This document shows, one piece after another, positions 17,586-24,213 of a stretch of DNA of 56,985 bases. Made by a program: the position numbers and the translations under genes. This DNA comes from a virus, in the IMG/VR virus record IMGVR_UViG_3300024334_000003, positions 1 through 56,985 of that record; one strand, written 5' to 3'. Positions within the stretch are counted from its first letter, which is position 1. Every line of letters starts with the position of its first letter. The notes beneath the pieces are model-generated. The model did no database searches. It was not told the DNA's origin and saw nothing but the letters and a program-made list of their open reading frames with translations.

Positions 17586-18103
17586 TAGGCTTCGGAGTAT
17601 TCCACTAGTTTGCTGTACTGAGCCTTACTGAACTTGGTCTTGGATTGCTTTTCAATCTTACCCCAAGCGTCCTTCCGGTCTTTAGCGTTCTTGAGGTAGG
17701 TCACCGCCTTTTGGTAGTCCTGCTCAACATCTTCCGGCTTGTCCTGTTTTGCGATAGCCTCTTTGACCTCATTAGCCGAGGCAATGCTGGCATCTATTCC
17801 AATGCCCATCACCGCAAGTGCACGACCAATGGCTGAGGTCTCACAGTTCTCAACAAAGGATGTCTTGTTGATGTTGCTTGAGGATTTCTCTTCGTGAGCA
17901 GTTCCTGTGGCAATGACACGTTGTTCAGTGTCTGCTACGATGGTCTTACATAAAACCTCCGTCCCATCATCAGACAAGGAGCAGTCGGTTGAGATTGTCC
18001 AGTTCTTGTACTGGTCTTCCTGTCGGAAGAATTTGATACGCTCGTTTACTTCGACGTATTGTTTGCCACGGATGTTCGTGGTCTTGAATTTGTGTTGTGA
18101 CAT
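17585..18103 (-). CDS. Erf/Rad52-superfamily single-strand annealing protein
   Basis: A 172-residue protein. It carries TSFVENCETSAIGRALAVMG followed by IGIDASIASANEV (about 81-113), the E-T-S-A-x-G-R-A-L-x-x-L/M-G-I signature of the Erf/Sak-type annealing proteins. The N-terminus is beta-rich (KQYVEVNERIKFFRQED...WTISTDCSL). The C-terminus is a helical lysine-rich segment with possible helix-hairpin character (RKDAWGKIEKQSKTKFSKAQYSKLVEY). It coats and anneals single strands, and is coupled to the downstream exonuclease gene. Confidence 0.75.
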   Translation of the reverse strand: MSQHKFKTTNIRGKQYVEVNERIKFFRQEDQYKNWTISTDCSLSDDGTEVLCKTIVADTEQRVIATGTAHEEKSSSNINKTSFVENCETSAIGRALAVMGIGIDASIASANEVKEAIAKQDKPEDVEQDYQKAVTYLKNAKDRKDAWGKIEKQSKTKFSKAQYSKLVEYSEA

Positions 18104-18122
18104 ATTCTATTTAATAAAGGAT

Positions 18123-18395
18123 TCAACTTCTTTCATTATCCATCCTTGTAGTATCACTACTGGGTGTAGTAGGATTGACAGGAGGAGTAGGGGTGATGCT
18201 ATTAGCATCTTGATTGCTCTCATCATAGGCTTTAACTAAATCTTCGTATTCATCAAGTAGTACACTCTGTTGTCGTATCAAGTTGTTGTAAGCTTCCCTC
18301 TCGACGTGAACCGCTTTTGCAAAGTTCGATGTTTTCCGTGACATTTTCAACAGATTACCGCACATTTTTTTCCACATGTTGATTGCTTCATTCAT
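18123..18395 (-). CDS. Hypothetical early protein (90 aa)
   Basis: The start is the ATG overlapping the upstream stop (ATGA). A longer upstream frame lies inside the neighbouring gene and looks like a shadow. The protein is helical and basic (MNEAINMWKKMCGNLLKMSRK...), with a coiled-coil-like middle and a threonine/proline-rich disordered tail (PTPPVNPTTPSSDTTR). Function unknown. Confidence 0.55.
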   Translation of the reverse strand: MNEAINMWKKMCGNLLKMSRKTSNFAKAVHVEREAYNNLIRQQSVLLDEYEDLVKAYDESNQDANSITPTPPVNPTTPSSDTTRMDNERS

Positions 18396-18610
18396 GAGTC
18401 CCATTCTTTTAAAGGGTCTCGCAACCCAAGGTTTTCTGCTTCGTCTGCGGCCAGCATGCATGCCTGCACCATCTGACTCTGGTCTATCCTGCCTTGGTCG
18501 TACCTGCGGCAAGCATCAAGGAACATCCGGCACACTGTCTTACTATCGTGAAGGTCGAAGTGCATTGTCAACATCTCCACACGGCTCATATCTTCTGTTG
18601 TCTTACTCAT
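18392..18610 (-). CDS. Hypothetical early protein (72 aa)
   Basis: An all-helical protein (MSKTTEDMSRVEMLTMHFDL...VCRMFLDACRRYDQGRIDQSQMVQACMLAADEAENLGL). A copy of the early promoter motif lies just upstream, inside the end of the preceding gene, so this gene heads a transcript that also covers the recombination genes. Function unknown. Confidence 0.65.
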   Translation of the reverse strand: MSKTTEDMSRVEMLTMHFDLHDSKTVCRMFLDACRRYDQGRIDQSQMVQACMLAADEAENLGLRDPLKEWDS

Positions 18611-18626
18611 TGTAAAAGGGGTTATG

Positions 18627-18667
18627 GTTTATACATCTACAACGTTTCGCGTTGCTCTTTTATTGTG
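18627..18667 (-). promoter_or_regulatory. Early promoter copy (g)
   Basis: On the minus strand: CACAATA, 16 nt, CGTT, 5 nt, TGTATAAAC. It sits within the last codons of the upstream gene, and the ATG of the 72-aa gene follows 17 nt after the last box. It has no inverted-repeat operator. Confidence 0.65.
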
Positions 18668-18924
18668 TCCTTCACCGTAATTGACAGCTCGTGCCAATCT
18701 ATTGTCTGAAGGCATCCATCAACGAAGTCCTTGAGGATTCCGTTAGGTAGTTTGCTGTAGGTATCCTCGACCATCATATCGAAGCAATCTCTACACCACT
18801 GGGGACTTGCTCCCGTTAGGTCTTTCGGATTCTCGGTGTCGATGTAGGTCTCTGCTAGACCATCAACAAAACCCCAGACGTTGACCAACCACGTCTCTCT
18901 GTTGCGGAATGATTCGTAACTCAT
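18637..18924 (-). CDS. Early protein of the DUF7249-like 'ETW' type (95 aa)
   Basis: Begins MSYESFRNRETWLVNVWGFVDG, the N-E/R-E-T-W-x-V-x-x-W motif common to small phage proteins grouped as DUF7249-like. The rest is helical with a cysteine pair (QWCRDCFDMM). The motif is frequent in phages of Bacteroidota and other hosts, but no function is known. It overlaps the upstream gene by 4 nt. Its last codons contain the promoter of the next gene. Confidence 0.65.
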   Translation of the reverse strand: MSYESFRNRETWLVNVWGFVDGLAETYIDTENPKDLTGASPQWCRDCFDMMVEDTYSKLPNGILKDFVDGCLQTIDWHELSITVKDTIKEQRETL

Positions 18925-19325
18925 GGTGTTGGTGCTTTAAGAATACCAGTCAACCGGTGATAGTCGCTCAGGATTCCGTTGCGACGAGCCATATCCATGC
19001 CTTGCTCGTAGGTGAAGTACTTGCGGTCGGGTTCTTCCATGTGGTCTTCCTCGGACACATCGTCCCATACGCTGTAGCGCAGAACTCCATCATCACCATA
19101 AACCCAGTACTCATCTCCCTCGCTGAAGGGAAACTTGAGCCTACGCTGGTACTCTGACCAGTCTTGCTTGAATGCCTCCAGCTTCTCATTAATCTTCAGC
19201 TTGTGATACTTCTTGTAGCTGACTTGCATTGGCACTCTCGATGAGTTGGTGTTGCCTGCGTACACTTGACAGAAGGCCATCATTGCCTCGTCTGTCCACT
19301 CGATATTACTATTTACTTTACTCAT
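18921..19325 (-). CDS. Hypothetical early protein (134 aa)
   Basis: Begins MSKVNSNIEWTDEAMMAFCQVYAGNT. A middle segment, EGDEYWVYGDDGVLRYSVWDD, reads as beta hairpins. No known motif. It is the first gene after promoter copy (a) and is followed with a 4-nt overlap by the DUF7249-like gene. Confidence 0.65.
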   Translation of the reverse strand: MSKVNSNIEWTDEAMMAFCQVYAGNTNSSRVPMQVSYKKYHKLKINEKLEAFKQDWSEYQRRLKFPFSEGDEYWVYGDDGVLRYSVWDDVSEEDHMEEPDRKYFTYEQGMDMARRNGILSDYHRLTGILKAPTP

Positions 19326-19341
19326 GATGAAATGTTTTTAG

Positions 19342-19380
19342 GTTTCTATATCTATAACGCCAGAGTATCTGGGTTATTGC
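19342..19380 (-). promoter_or_regulatory. Early promoter copy (a)
   Basis: On the minus strand: TGCAATA, 15 nt, CGTT, 5 nt, TATAGAAAC, then an A-rich leader (AAAAACATTTCATC) to the ATG. The inverted repeat lies 9 nt upstream of the first box. Confidence 0.7.
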
Positions 19381-19389
19381 ACTCCGTTT

Positions 19390-19405
19390 GTTAACGGATG
19401 TTAAT
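19390..19405 (-). repeat. Operator-like inverted repeat, copy 1
   Basis: TTAAC-ATCC-GTTAA, 5-bp half sites with a 4-bp spacer. It is identical in the three best copies and placed at the same distance from the downstream promoter boxes. It begins directly after the stop codon of the upstream gene. A repressor or activator site is inferred. Confidence 0.65.
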
Positions 19406-19884
19406 TACCAAGATGAGCTGTACTCGAAGTCCATCGAGTGCTTCATATCCTTGGCTTGGATTTGCTGTTGCACAAGCTTCTCTATAACCTTTGCGGTCAT
19501 GCGCAAGTCTTCTAAGTAGTACTCATCAAACTCTGTGCTCCCGTAGAACATCCCACCTTGTGTGGGAAGTAGTTCCTCGGCTCGCTCTGGCGATGCGATG
19601 ACGGCAAGGCATGCGTGTCGCAACTCTTGTAGTTGCTCGATACCTACGTAGTACTTCCCGCAGTCATCATCTCCGTCCTGTACGTTATCAACGAACCACT
19701 TATGGATGGCGTTGGCCTTTCTCCAGCACAGCACCTCCTCGCGGATGCTGGTCACTTCGCCCACGCTTCCGAGGAAGGGTACGCTCTTGTTGTTCATCTT
19801 AGCAGAGACCTTGTAGTCTCTGTCTGGTCGGTGACTCCAGTTCCTCACATAGTGATTCCGAGTCAGGTACATATCTAATCCCAT
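19405..19884 (-). CDS. Conserved phage protein of the 'GLDMYL' type (159 aa)
   Basis: Begins MGLDMYLTRNHYVRNW and continues with CWRKANAIHKWFVDNVQDG, then GKYYVGIEQLQEL and MFYGSTEFDEYYLEDLRMT. This pattern (W-R-K-x-N-x-I-H-x-W-F-V, later G-S-x-x-x-D-x-x-Y) is very widespread in phages, yet no function is known to me. An A-rich leader (AAAAACAATTCACC) precedes the ATG, but no promoter copy was seen within the 25-nt gap. Confidence 0.72.
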   Translation of the reverse strand: MGLDMYLTRNHYVRNWSHRPDRDYKVSAKMNNKSVPFLGSVGEVTSIREEVLCWRKANAIHKWFVDNVQDGDDDCGKYYVGIEQLQELRHACLAVIASPERAEELLPTQGGMFYGSTEFDEYYLEDLRMTAKVIEKLVQQQIQAKDMKHSMDFEYSSSW

Positions 19885-19909
19885 GGTGAATTGTTTTTGG
19901 GGGGTTAAC

Positions 19910-20143
19910 TTAAATGTCCAGTGATTCTAGCTTCCAGAATAACGATATGACATCGTTGAAGTCTGTGAACTTGGTCTCAGAAACTTGGTCTCCGCTCTCT
20001 GAGAACACTACAGCTTCATTGATTCCGTTGAGCGTTGTGATTGACAGCTCAAGCTTTCCGATTTGAATCTTCATGACTCCGGCTTCGGTGGCCTTGTTTT
20101 GTGTCACGCTGAAGTGACGTGGGGTTTTATCGAACATACTCAT
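19910..20143 (-). CDS. Hypothetical early protein (77 aa)
   Basis: A beta-rich small protein (MKIQIGKLELSITTLNGINEAVVFSESG) ending in a helix (FNDVISLFWKLESLDI). It follows early promoter copy (f) and the conserved A-rich leader. Function unknown. Confidence 0.62.
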   Translation of the reverse strand: MSMFDKTPRHFSVTQNKATEAGVMKIQIGKLELSITTLNGINEAVVFSESGDQVSETKFTDFNDVISLFWKLESLDI

Positions 20144-20159
20144 ATTGAATTGTTTTTTG

Positions 20160-20200
20160 GTTTCTATAGTTAGAACGGCAGAAACTCGTGAGTTATTGTG
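20160..20200 (-). promoter_or_regulatory. Early promoter copy (f)
   Basis: On the minus strand: CACAATA, 16 nt, CGTT, 5 nt, TATAGAAAC, leader AAAAAACAATTCAAT, ATG. The upstream boxes are inside the last codons of the preceding gene. No inverted repeat is present. Confidence 0.7.
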
Positions 20201-20403
20201 CCATCCTCGGATAAACTTCCTTGGTCGATGAGGTGACGAGCAGTACGACCATAGCTACCTTGAAGTGACCAAGCCATGCCAGTTTGGATGAGCACGGAGA
20301 ACAACTCCAATACTTCTTCAACTGTAGATTGTCGCTCCTCGAAGCTGATAATCATGTCGGTCAACTGACCTCTCTCTGGGATTGCGGCTTTACTCTTCAT
20401 CAT
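20170..20403 (-). CDS. DUF7417-like early protein (77 aa)
   Basis: The start is taken at the ATGATG overlapping the end of the upstream gene by 14 nt, rather than further upstream inside that gene. Its core, VEEVLELFSVLIQTGMAWSLQ followed by GSYGRTARHLIDQG, is a well-conserved phage motif (grouped, as I recall, under DUF7417). Function unknown. Its 3' end doubles as promoter copy (f) for the next gene. Confidence 0.65.
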   Translation of the reverse strand: MMKSKAAIPERGQLTDMIISFEERQSTVEEVLELFSVLIQTGMAWSLQGSYGRTARHLIDQGSLSEDGTITHEFLPF

Positions 20404-20641
20404 CTTCCTCAATGGTTTCAAATTCAACTCCCGTGTACTCTTCGATTGCGCCATCTATCCTGTCATGCAGTTCGGTGACAAAATCCTTGAGGTCACTGAG
20501 CATTTCCTTTGCGCTCATGCTTCGCGTGCAACACTGAATCTCGTAGTGCATCTCACGAGCATGTGGTAGTAGCTCGGATACCTCCATGATGGCGGGAGCG
20601 CAGTCCCATCCGTCTTCTGTTGTCTTAATGATTTTACTCAT
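20390..20641 (-). CDS. Hypothetical acidic early protein (83 aa)
   Basis: A helical protein (ELLPHAREMHYEIQCCTRSMSAKEMLSDLKDFVTELHDRID) with a strongly acidic C-terminus (FETIEEDDEE). The acidic tail resembles DNA-mimic or partner-binding tails. It is the first gene after promoter copy (b) and its operator. Function unknown. Confidence 0.62.
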   Translation of the reverse strand: MSKIIKTTEDGWDCAPAIMEVSELLPHAREMHYEIQCCTRSMSAKEMLSDLKDFVTELHDRIDGAIEEYTGVEFETIEEDDEE

Positions 20642-20660
20642 GGTGAATTGTTTTTGTGGT

Positions 20661-20700
20661 GTTTCTATAGTTAGAACGCACCTTGTTCTGAGATATTGTC
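20661..20700 (-). promoter_or_regulatory. Early promoter copy (b)
   Basis: On the minus strand: GACAATA, 15 nt, CGTT, 5 nt, TATAGAAAC, leader with AAAAACAATTCACC, ATG. The inverted repeat lies 9 nt upstream of the first box. Confidence 0.72.
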
Positions 20701-20708
20701 CGTCGTTT

Positions 20709-20724
20709 GTTAACGGATGTTAAT
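20709..20724 (-). repeat. Operator-like inverted repeat, copy 2
   Basis: The same TTAAC-ATCC-GTTAA repeat as at 19390, with 23 bp of total identity including flanks. Here its last bases provide the end and stop codon (ATC CGT TAA) of the 55-aa upstream gene. Confidence 0.65.
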
Positions 20725-20877
20725 TAACTCCATCAAGCTGTACTTAGCATCAAGTGCATCAGCTACTAGCATCTGGGATTCTAGGTCAACTCCTTGGAAG
20801 AAGTTGTATGCTTCCACCAGCTCTTCCTTCGATAGGTTAAGCTCGATGAATGGGTTGTGTGCGTTATCGAACATCAT
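20710..20877 (-). CDS. Small early protein (55 aa)
   Basis: A short frame starting in an ATGATG that overlaps the stop of the upstream 401-aa gene (ATGA). It reads MMFDNAHNPFIELNLSKEEL and continues as an amphipathic helical protein ending LMELINIR. Translational coupling and protein-like composition support it. The stop codon lies in the inverted repeat. Function unknown. Confidence 0.65.
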   Translation of the reverse strand: MMFDNAHNPFIELNLSKEELVEAYNFFQGVDLESQMLVADALDAKYSLMELINIR

Positions 20878-22079
20878 GCCGCATGTATTTGGTTCTGGTG
20901 ATTAGTCAAGTTGCTTTCAGCCTGCTCTTGCTCCTCCTCCAGCTTAACCAACTCAGCCCTTTCTTGAACGAGCTGTTCTCTCATGTTGTTGATGCGATTG
21001 ACTTTGTTCTCCACTCGTCGCTTTGCTGTAGCATCTCTGTCTGATAGCCCTCGCAACTTATCAGCATCCTCATACTTGAGTCCAGATGCAATCACGTTCG
21101 CCTCTGGCTTGACCTTAGAGCACTCAACGCACCCGAAAGACTCTGAGCCAACTTTCACTACAGAGAACGTAGTCTGCTCTGGCAGTTCCACGCACTGGGC
21201 ATCGGCCAGCTGTCGAATCTCGTCCTGTGTGAACAGGTCTTGAATCAATGGCATACCTCGCTCGCATTGTCGAATCGCTGACTCTACTGCCCGCAGTTCT
21301 CGGTCGTGTAGCTTATAAGACAGCCCCACGATAACGTCGTACAGCTTGTCCTCGAACGCCACTATCCTCCATGGATTGACTGAATTGGTAGTCAGTTTTT
21401 CTACGACATACACAGGGGAGTCAGTATCTTTTACGACACGTAGTTGGTGACCAATGAAGAGTACACGAGTAAACATGTCAATGTGGTCATCGAACACAGC
21501 ATCGGTGAACTCGTAGCACACCCGCCCATCTTCAAGTCCAGCGCGTAGCGGATTACCCTTGCGTACTGCCTTGAGATATTTGCCTCTCTTGATAGACCTT
21601 TTAACGTCTTCGTTGTGGTCTAGTAGCTCTTGGTTGTCAATGCTCTTTTTGCCTAAGACAAATTCTAAAACTCGGTTTATGTCGTACTCACTAACACGAC
21701 TGCTGTATGATGAATGGCTTGACCCATTGCCGTTCGCCTCCTCCAATACAGCCTCACCTTCCTCACATAGCGATATCGTGTAGTCAGACTTGTTTGGTAC
21801 GACTTCAACGAACCGCTTGCATATAGCCACATCATCCCCACTAATTACAGACAACCTAGCCTTTGCCATAGCCTTGGCGTTCTCCGGTTTTTGGAGCTGA
21901 TAGTAATCTGCTGGGATGAGGCCGAAGCTGTTAGCTGTAAGCTTGATGTACTCGTCTCGGATTGCTCGCTCAATCTTGTAGATGTTTGCAAACGAATCTT
22001 TGCGTAGTCTTACAAGTGCGATGATGGCTGACTTGGAATCAGGCGTGAAGGCAATGTCGTTTTTCTTGGTAACTCTCAT
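20874..22079 (-). CDS. Large hypothetical early protein with C-terminal coiled coil (401 aa)
   Basis: The largest unassigned early protein. The N-terminal third is mixed alpha/beta. A serine-rich linker (NGNGSSHSSYSSRVSEYD) lies near residue 125. A middle domain is beta-rich (FTRVLFIGHQLRVVKDTDSPVYVVEKL) and carries a possible cysteine pair (FGCVECSKV). The last about 70 residues form a coiled coil (NKVNRINNMREQLVQERAEL...). The coiled coil suggests an oligomer. It is driven by promoter copy (c) with an operator. No family recognised. Confidence 0.65.
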   Translation of the reverse strand: MRVTKKNDIAFTPDSKSAIIALVRLRKDSFANIYKIERAIRDEYIKLTANSFGLIPADYYQLQKPENAKAMAKARLSVISGDDVAICKRFVEVVPNKSDYTISLCEEGEAVLEEANGNGSSHSSYSSRVSEYDINRVLEFVLGKKSIDNQELLDHNEDVKRSIKRGKYLKAVRKGNPLRAGLEDGRVCYEFTDAVFDDHIDMFTRVLFIGHQLRVVKDTDSPVYVVEKLTTNSVNPWRIVAFEDKLYDVIVGLSYKLHDRELRAVESAIRQCERGMPLIQDLFTQDEIRQLADAQCVELPEQTTFSVVKVGSESFGCVECSKVKPEANVIASGLKYEDADKLRGLSDRDATAKRRVENKVNRINNMREQLVQERAELVKLEEEQEQAESNLTNHQNQIHAA

Positions 22080-22100
22080 ATTGAATTGTTTTTAATGATG

Positions 22101-22140
22101 TCTTCTGTAGTAATAACGCGGCAAGTTTGCTGTTATTGTG
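22101..22140 (-). promoter_or_regulatory. Early promoter copy (c)
   Basis: On the minus strand: CACAATA, 15 nt, CGTT, 5 nt, TACAGAAGAC, leader with AAAAACAATTCAAT, ATG. The inverted repeat lies 9 nt upstream. Confidence 0.7.
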
Positions 22141-22148
22141 CGCAGTAT

Positions 22149-22164
22149 GTTAACGGATGTTAAT
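22149..22164 (-). repeat. Operator-like inverted repeat, copy 3
   Basis: The same TTAAC-ATCC-GTTAA repeat. It begins in the stop codon of the upstream gene (GAT TAA). Confidence 0.65.
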
Positions 22165-22453
22165 CCTTCACGTAGTTCTCGTCTAAGGTCACGAAGACCT
22201 TTACCTCCACGCATTCGCCGAATAGTCCTGTCAGGTCACATCCACAGATGTATCGCTCACTTGACGTGCACTCGAACTCGATGCTAACAAAGTCTGGGTA
22301 GTCCTCCTCAGCCGTCGCGTTATACCAACCCACCTCACGCTCAAGGAGGAACTCCTCGTTTGCGTTGAGACCCTCGAAGTCTCCGTTGAAGATTGCAGGA
22401 AGGAAGTGCTTGCCGCAAGTCATGGTGTCTATCTTAATCATTTTCTGTCCCAT
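22160..22453 (-). CDS. Conserved hypothetical early protein (97 aa)
   Basis: The core FLPAIFNGDFEGL followed by a helix resembles a motif (L-P-A-x-x-N-G-D-x-S/E-G-L) found in many phage proteins (possibly the DUF6926 group; not certain). The C-terminus is beta-rich with three cysteines (CTSSERYICGCDL). The start is 12 nt after the upstream gene, with no promoter between, so the two are cotranscribed. Function unknown. Confidence 0.62.
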   Translation of the reverse strand: MGQKMIKIDTMTCGKHFLPAIFNGDFEGLNANEEFLLEREVGWYNATAEEDYPDFVSIEFECTSSERYICGCDLTGLFGECVEVKVFVTLDENYVKD

Positions 22454-22465
22454 ACTATTTTCTGT

Positions 22466-22801
22466 TTAGTGTCCGGCGGCGCGTCTAGCCTTCCATCCAT
22501 TAGGCTTGTGAAACTTGGTCTTTACAGCCTCACCTTGATACGCCCAAGAGTCCTCAAGCGGAGTCAGGTTCTTTCCATACCAAACCTCATCGACGTTCCA
22601 GCCCTTAGTCCTCTCCATGTATGCAATGAAGTTGTCCACGTGGCTCTCGTTGTTGAACGTCTTGGAGCATGCCCATGTGCCCTTCCCCCATGCACTACCA
22701 GTGTAGAACTGGATGGTGGCGCGGAACTTGCGGTCGGTTCGGACTACTCCAGTCTCTGGGTAGCTTGCGTAGGCAATCGGTGTTGAGTCGTATTTTTTCA
22801 T
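22466..22801 (-). CDS. Hypothetical early protein (111 aa)
   Basis: A basic, tryptophan- and tyrosine-rich protein (ATIQFYTGSAWGKGTWACSKTF, RTKGWNVDEVWYGKNL) ending in KARRAAGH. No known motif. It follows promoter copy (d), and a degenerate operator precedes that. Confidence 0.6.
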   Translation of the reverse strand: MKKYDSTPIAYASYPETGVVRTDRKFRATIQFYTGSAWGKGTWACSKTFNNESHVDNFIAYMERTKGWNVDEVWYGKNLTPLEDSWAYQGEAVKTKFHKPNGWKARRAAGH

Positions 22802-22810
22802 GTTTCTCTC

Positions 22811-22851
22811 GTTTCTATAGTAGTAACGCTGGATGTATTCGTTTTATTGTG
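22811..22851 (-). promoter_or_regulatory. Early promoter copy (d)
   Basis: On the minus strand: CACAATA, 16 nt, CGTT, 5 nt, TATAGAAAC, then a short leader to the ATG. A degenerate form of the inverted repeat (TTAAC-ATTAA-TTCAC) lies 9 nt upstream. Confidence 0.7.
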
Positions 22852-22859
22852 CGCTACTT

Positions 22860-22875
22860 GTGAATTAATGTTAAC
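22860..22875 (-). repeat. Operator-like inverted repeat, degenerate copy
   Basis: On the minus strand GTTAACATTAATTCAC; the upstream half site is intact and the downstream one has lost symmetry. Its spacing to promoter copy (d) equals that of the three exact copies. Confidence 0.45.
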
Positions 22876-22912
22876 GCCCCGAAGGGCGGAGGGGAGGCTC
22901 ACGCCTCTCCCC
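22875..22912 (-). terminator. Tandem hairpins at the end of the ardC-like gene
   Basis: Two adjacent stems on the minus strand: an imperfect GC-rich one across the stop codon (around 22891-22912), and CGCCC-UUCG-GGGCG (22875-22888). They are followed by TTAACATTAATTC, which lacks a long U-run. This may be a weak terminator, attenuator or 3' stabiliser before promoter copy (d). Confidence 0.5.
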
Positions 22913-23825
22913 CCATGATGAAGTCCACAGCCTTCATTGCCTTGTTCGCGGCAGACAGAGCCATCTTCGGCTTGTCCTTCAACTGCTTGACCCAGTTGTT
23001 GACGTAGGCTTGGCTGTTCACGTGGTCATCCTTTGGCTTGATGCCTGTGAGACCCACGAGGAACTGCGCACCAATCTCAGCCACCAGCTCCTCTTTGCTG
23101 TAGTCCTCAGACCCGAAGGCAGCCACCTTGTTCAGGCGATTCAAGATATCCTCGTGACCAGTGCTGTGCACCAACTCATGAAACAGAGTCTTGTAGTAGT
23201 CATCGTTGGTGACGAAGGTCTCAGGCTTGGGCATCTGGACGTGGTGGCGCATTGGAGCGTAGAACGCGCTGGCTCCGCCGTGACCCAACGTGGGCTTGTG
23301 CTTGGTGGGGTACAGCTCTGCGTACACCTTCTCAGCCTCACCGATTGGATTGAACTGCTCCGCTGGCTCGACCGGAGTCATGGGCTTGCGGCGTGGCTCG
23401 ATGCCTTCGCACTGGGCGATGTTGAACACGTTCCAGAGGCGTGGGCTGAAAAGCTTGTCGAACGCCATGCCTACAGGGATGTCCTGAATCTTGCGGTAGA
23501 ACTTGCCGTCCTCACCCTTGTAGCTGATGTTCCAGAACACAATCTCAGTTCCTGTAGAACCCTTAACCACATTGCCGCCAGCCTTAGCCGCCTGCTTGTA
23601 GGTCAACCATTCGTTGTGCTCGTAGCCATTGGCCGTCTGCTCGATGCAGAGGAACAGCTGGTTGAGACCACGATAGGCTTTCCCCGTGGTGTTATTGATG
23701 GGCATCAAAGCACCCATGCCGTCACCTGCGTTCCAAGGCTTGAACCACTGGAGACCCTTGGTCTGGAGACCTTCGATGATGCGGTCGGTGACCTGCTGGT
23801 AGACGTCTTTCTTCGCTTTGCTCAT
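22899..23825 (-). CDS. ArdC-like antirestriction protein with zincin domain
   Basis: A 308-residue protein. The start MSKAKKDVYQQVTDRIIEGL is chosen because the region upstream holds the promoter. Residues 1-125 match the ArdC N-terminal single-strand-DNA-binding domain (LQWFKPWN, YRGLNQLFL, WLTYKQAAKAGGNVVKGSTG, VFWNI). The C-terminal domain is a zincin with HELVHSTGH (216-224). ArdC-type proteins protect incoming DNA from restriction (known family). Its place near the start of the early region fits that role. Promoter copy (e) lies immediately upstream. Confidence 0.85.
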   Translation of the reverse strand: MSKAKKDVYQQVTDRIIEGLQTKGLQWFKPWNAGDGMGALMPINNTTGKAYRGLNQLFLCIEQTANGYEHNEWLTYKQAAKAGGNVVKGSTGTEIVFWNISYKGEDGKFYRKIQDIPVGMAFDKLFSPRLWNVFNIAQCEGIEPRRKPMTPVEPAEQFNPIGEAEKVYAELYPTKHKPTLGHGGASAFYAPMRHHVQMPKPETFVTNDDYYKTLFHELVHSTGHEDILNRLNKVAAFGSEDYSKEELVAEIGAQFLVGLTGIKPKDDHVNSQAYVNNWVKQLKDKPKMALSAANKAMKAVDFIMGGEA

Positions 23826-23862
23826 GGCTTTCAATTTGTGGGGAGACTGGATTGCCTCCCCT

Positions 23863-23903
23863 GTTTCTATAGTGTTAACGTATCTCGGTTTCTGCTTATT
23901 GTG
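23863..23903 (-). promoter_or_regulatory. Early promoter copy (e)
   Basis: On the minus strand: CACAATA, 16 nt, CGTT, 5 nt, TATAGAAAC, about 35 nt before the ATG. The first box supplies the final codon and stop of the upstream gene (CAA TAA). No inverted repeat is present. Confidence 0.7.
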
Positions 23904-24213
23904 CAAGTGCTGAGAAATCTCCCATGCCGATACTGGACTTGAGATTGATGTGCGTTCTCCTGATATCGTTCATCGTGCTCCTTGCGGCTACTAGCTCGTC
24001 TAGGGCTACTGCCTCACGCTCTTGGATATTGCGCTTAGTCTGGTCGCACAAGCACAAGGCTTCAGCGGTTCGCAACTCACTTTCGATGGATTCAAGGCTG
24101 AACTTAGCCATCCCGAATGCAGTCTCAGCAAGGACTCTGGCACTCTTCAAGTGCATCTCAACCATTTCGATAGTCGCTTGCAATCCGTTGTTTTTGTTGG
24201 TTATCTCGTTCAT
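23896..24213 (-). CDS. Hypothetical helical early protein (105 aa)
   Basis: The first gene of the minus-strand operon. An all-helical, coiled-coil-like protein (GLQATIEMVEMHLKSARVLAE..., QTKRNIQEREAVALDELVAARSTM). No family recognised. Its first-expressed position suggests an immediate-early role, but nothing in the sequence says which. Confidence 0.65.
   Translation of the reverse strand: MNEITNKNNGLQATIEMVEMHLKSARVLAETAFGMAKFSLESIESELRTAEALCLCDQTKRNIQEREAVALDELVAARSTMNDIRRTHINLKSSIGMGDFSALAQ

Noticed and set aside
23010-23942. Long plus-strand frame of 310 residues opposite the ArdC-like gene
   Set aside because: It is antisense to a clear ArdC-like protein with a zincin motif. Its leucine/valine/histidine-rich content is typical of a shadow frame.
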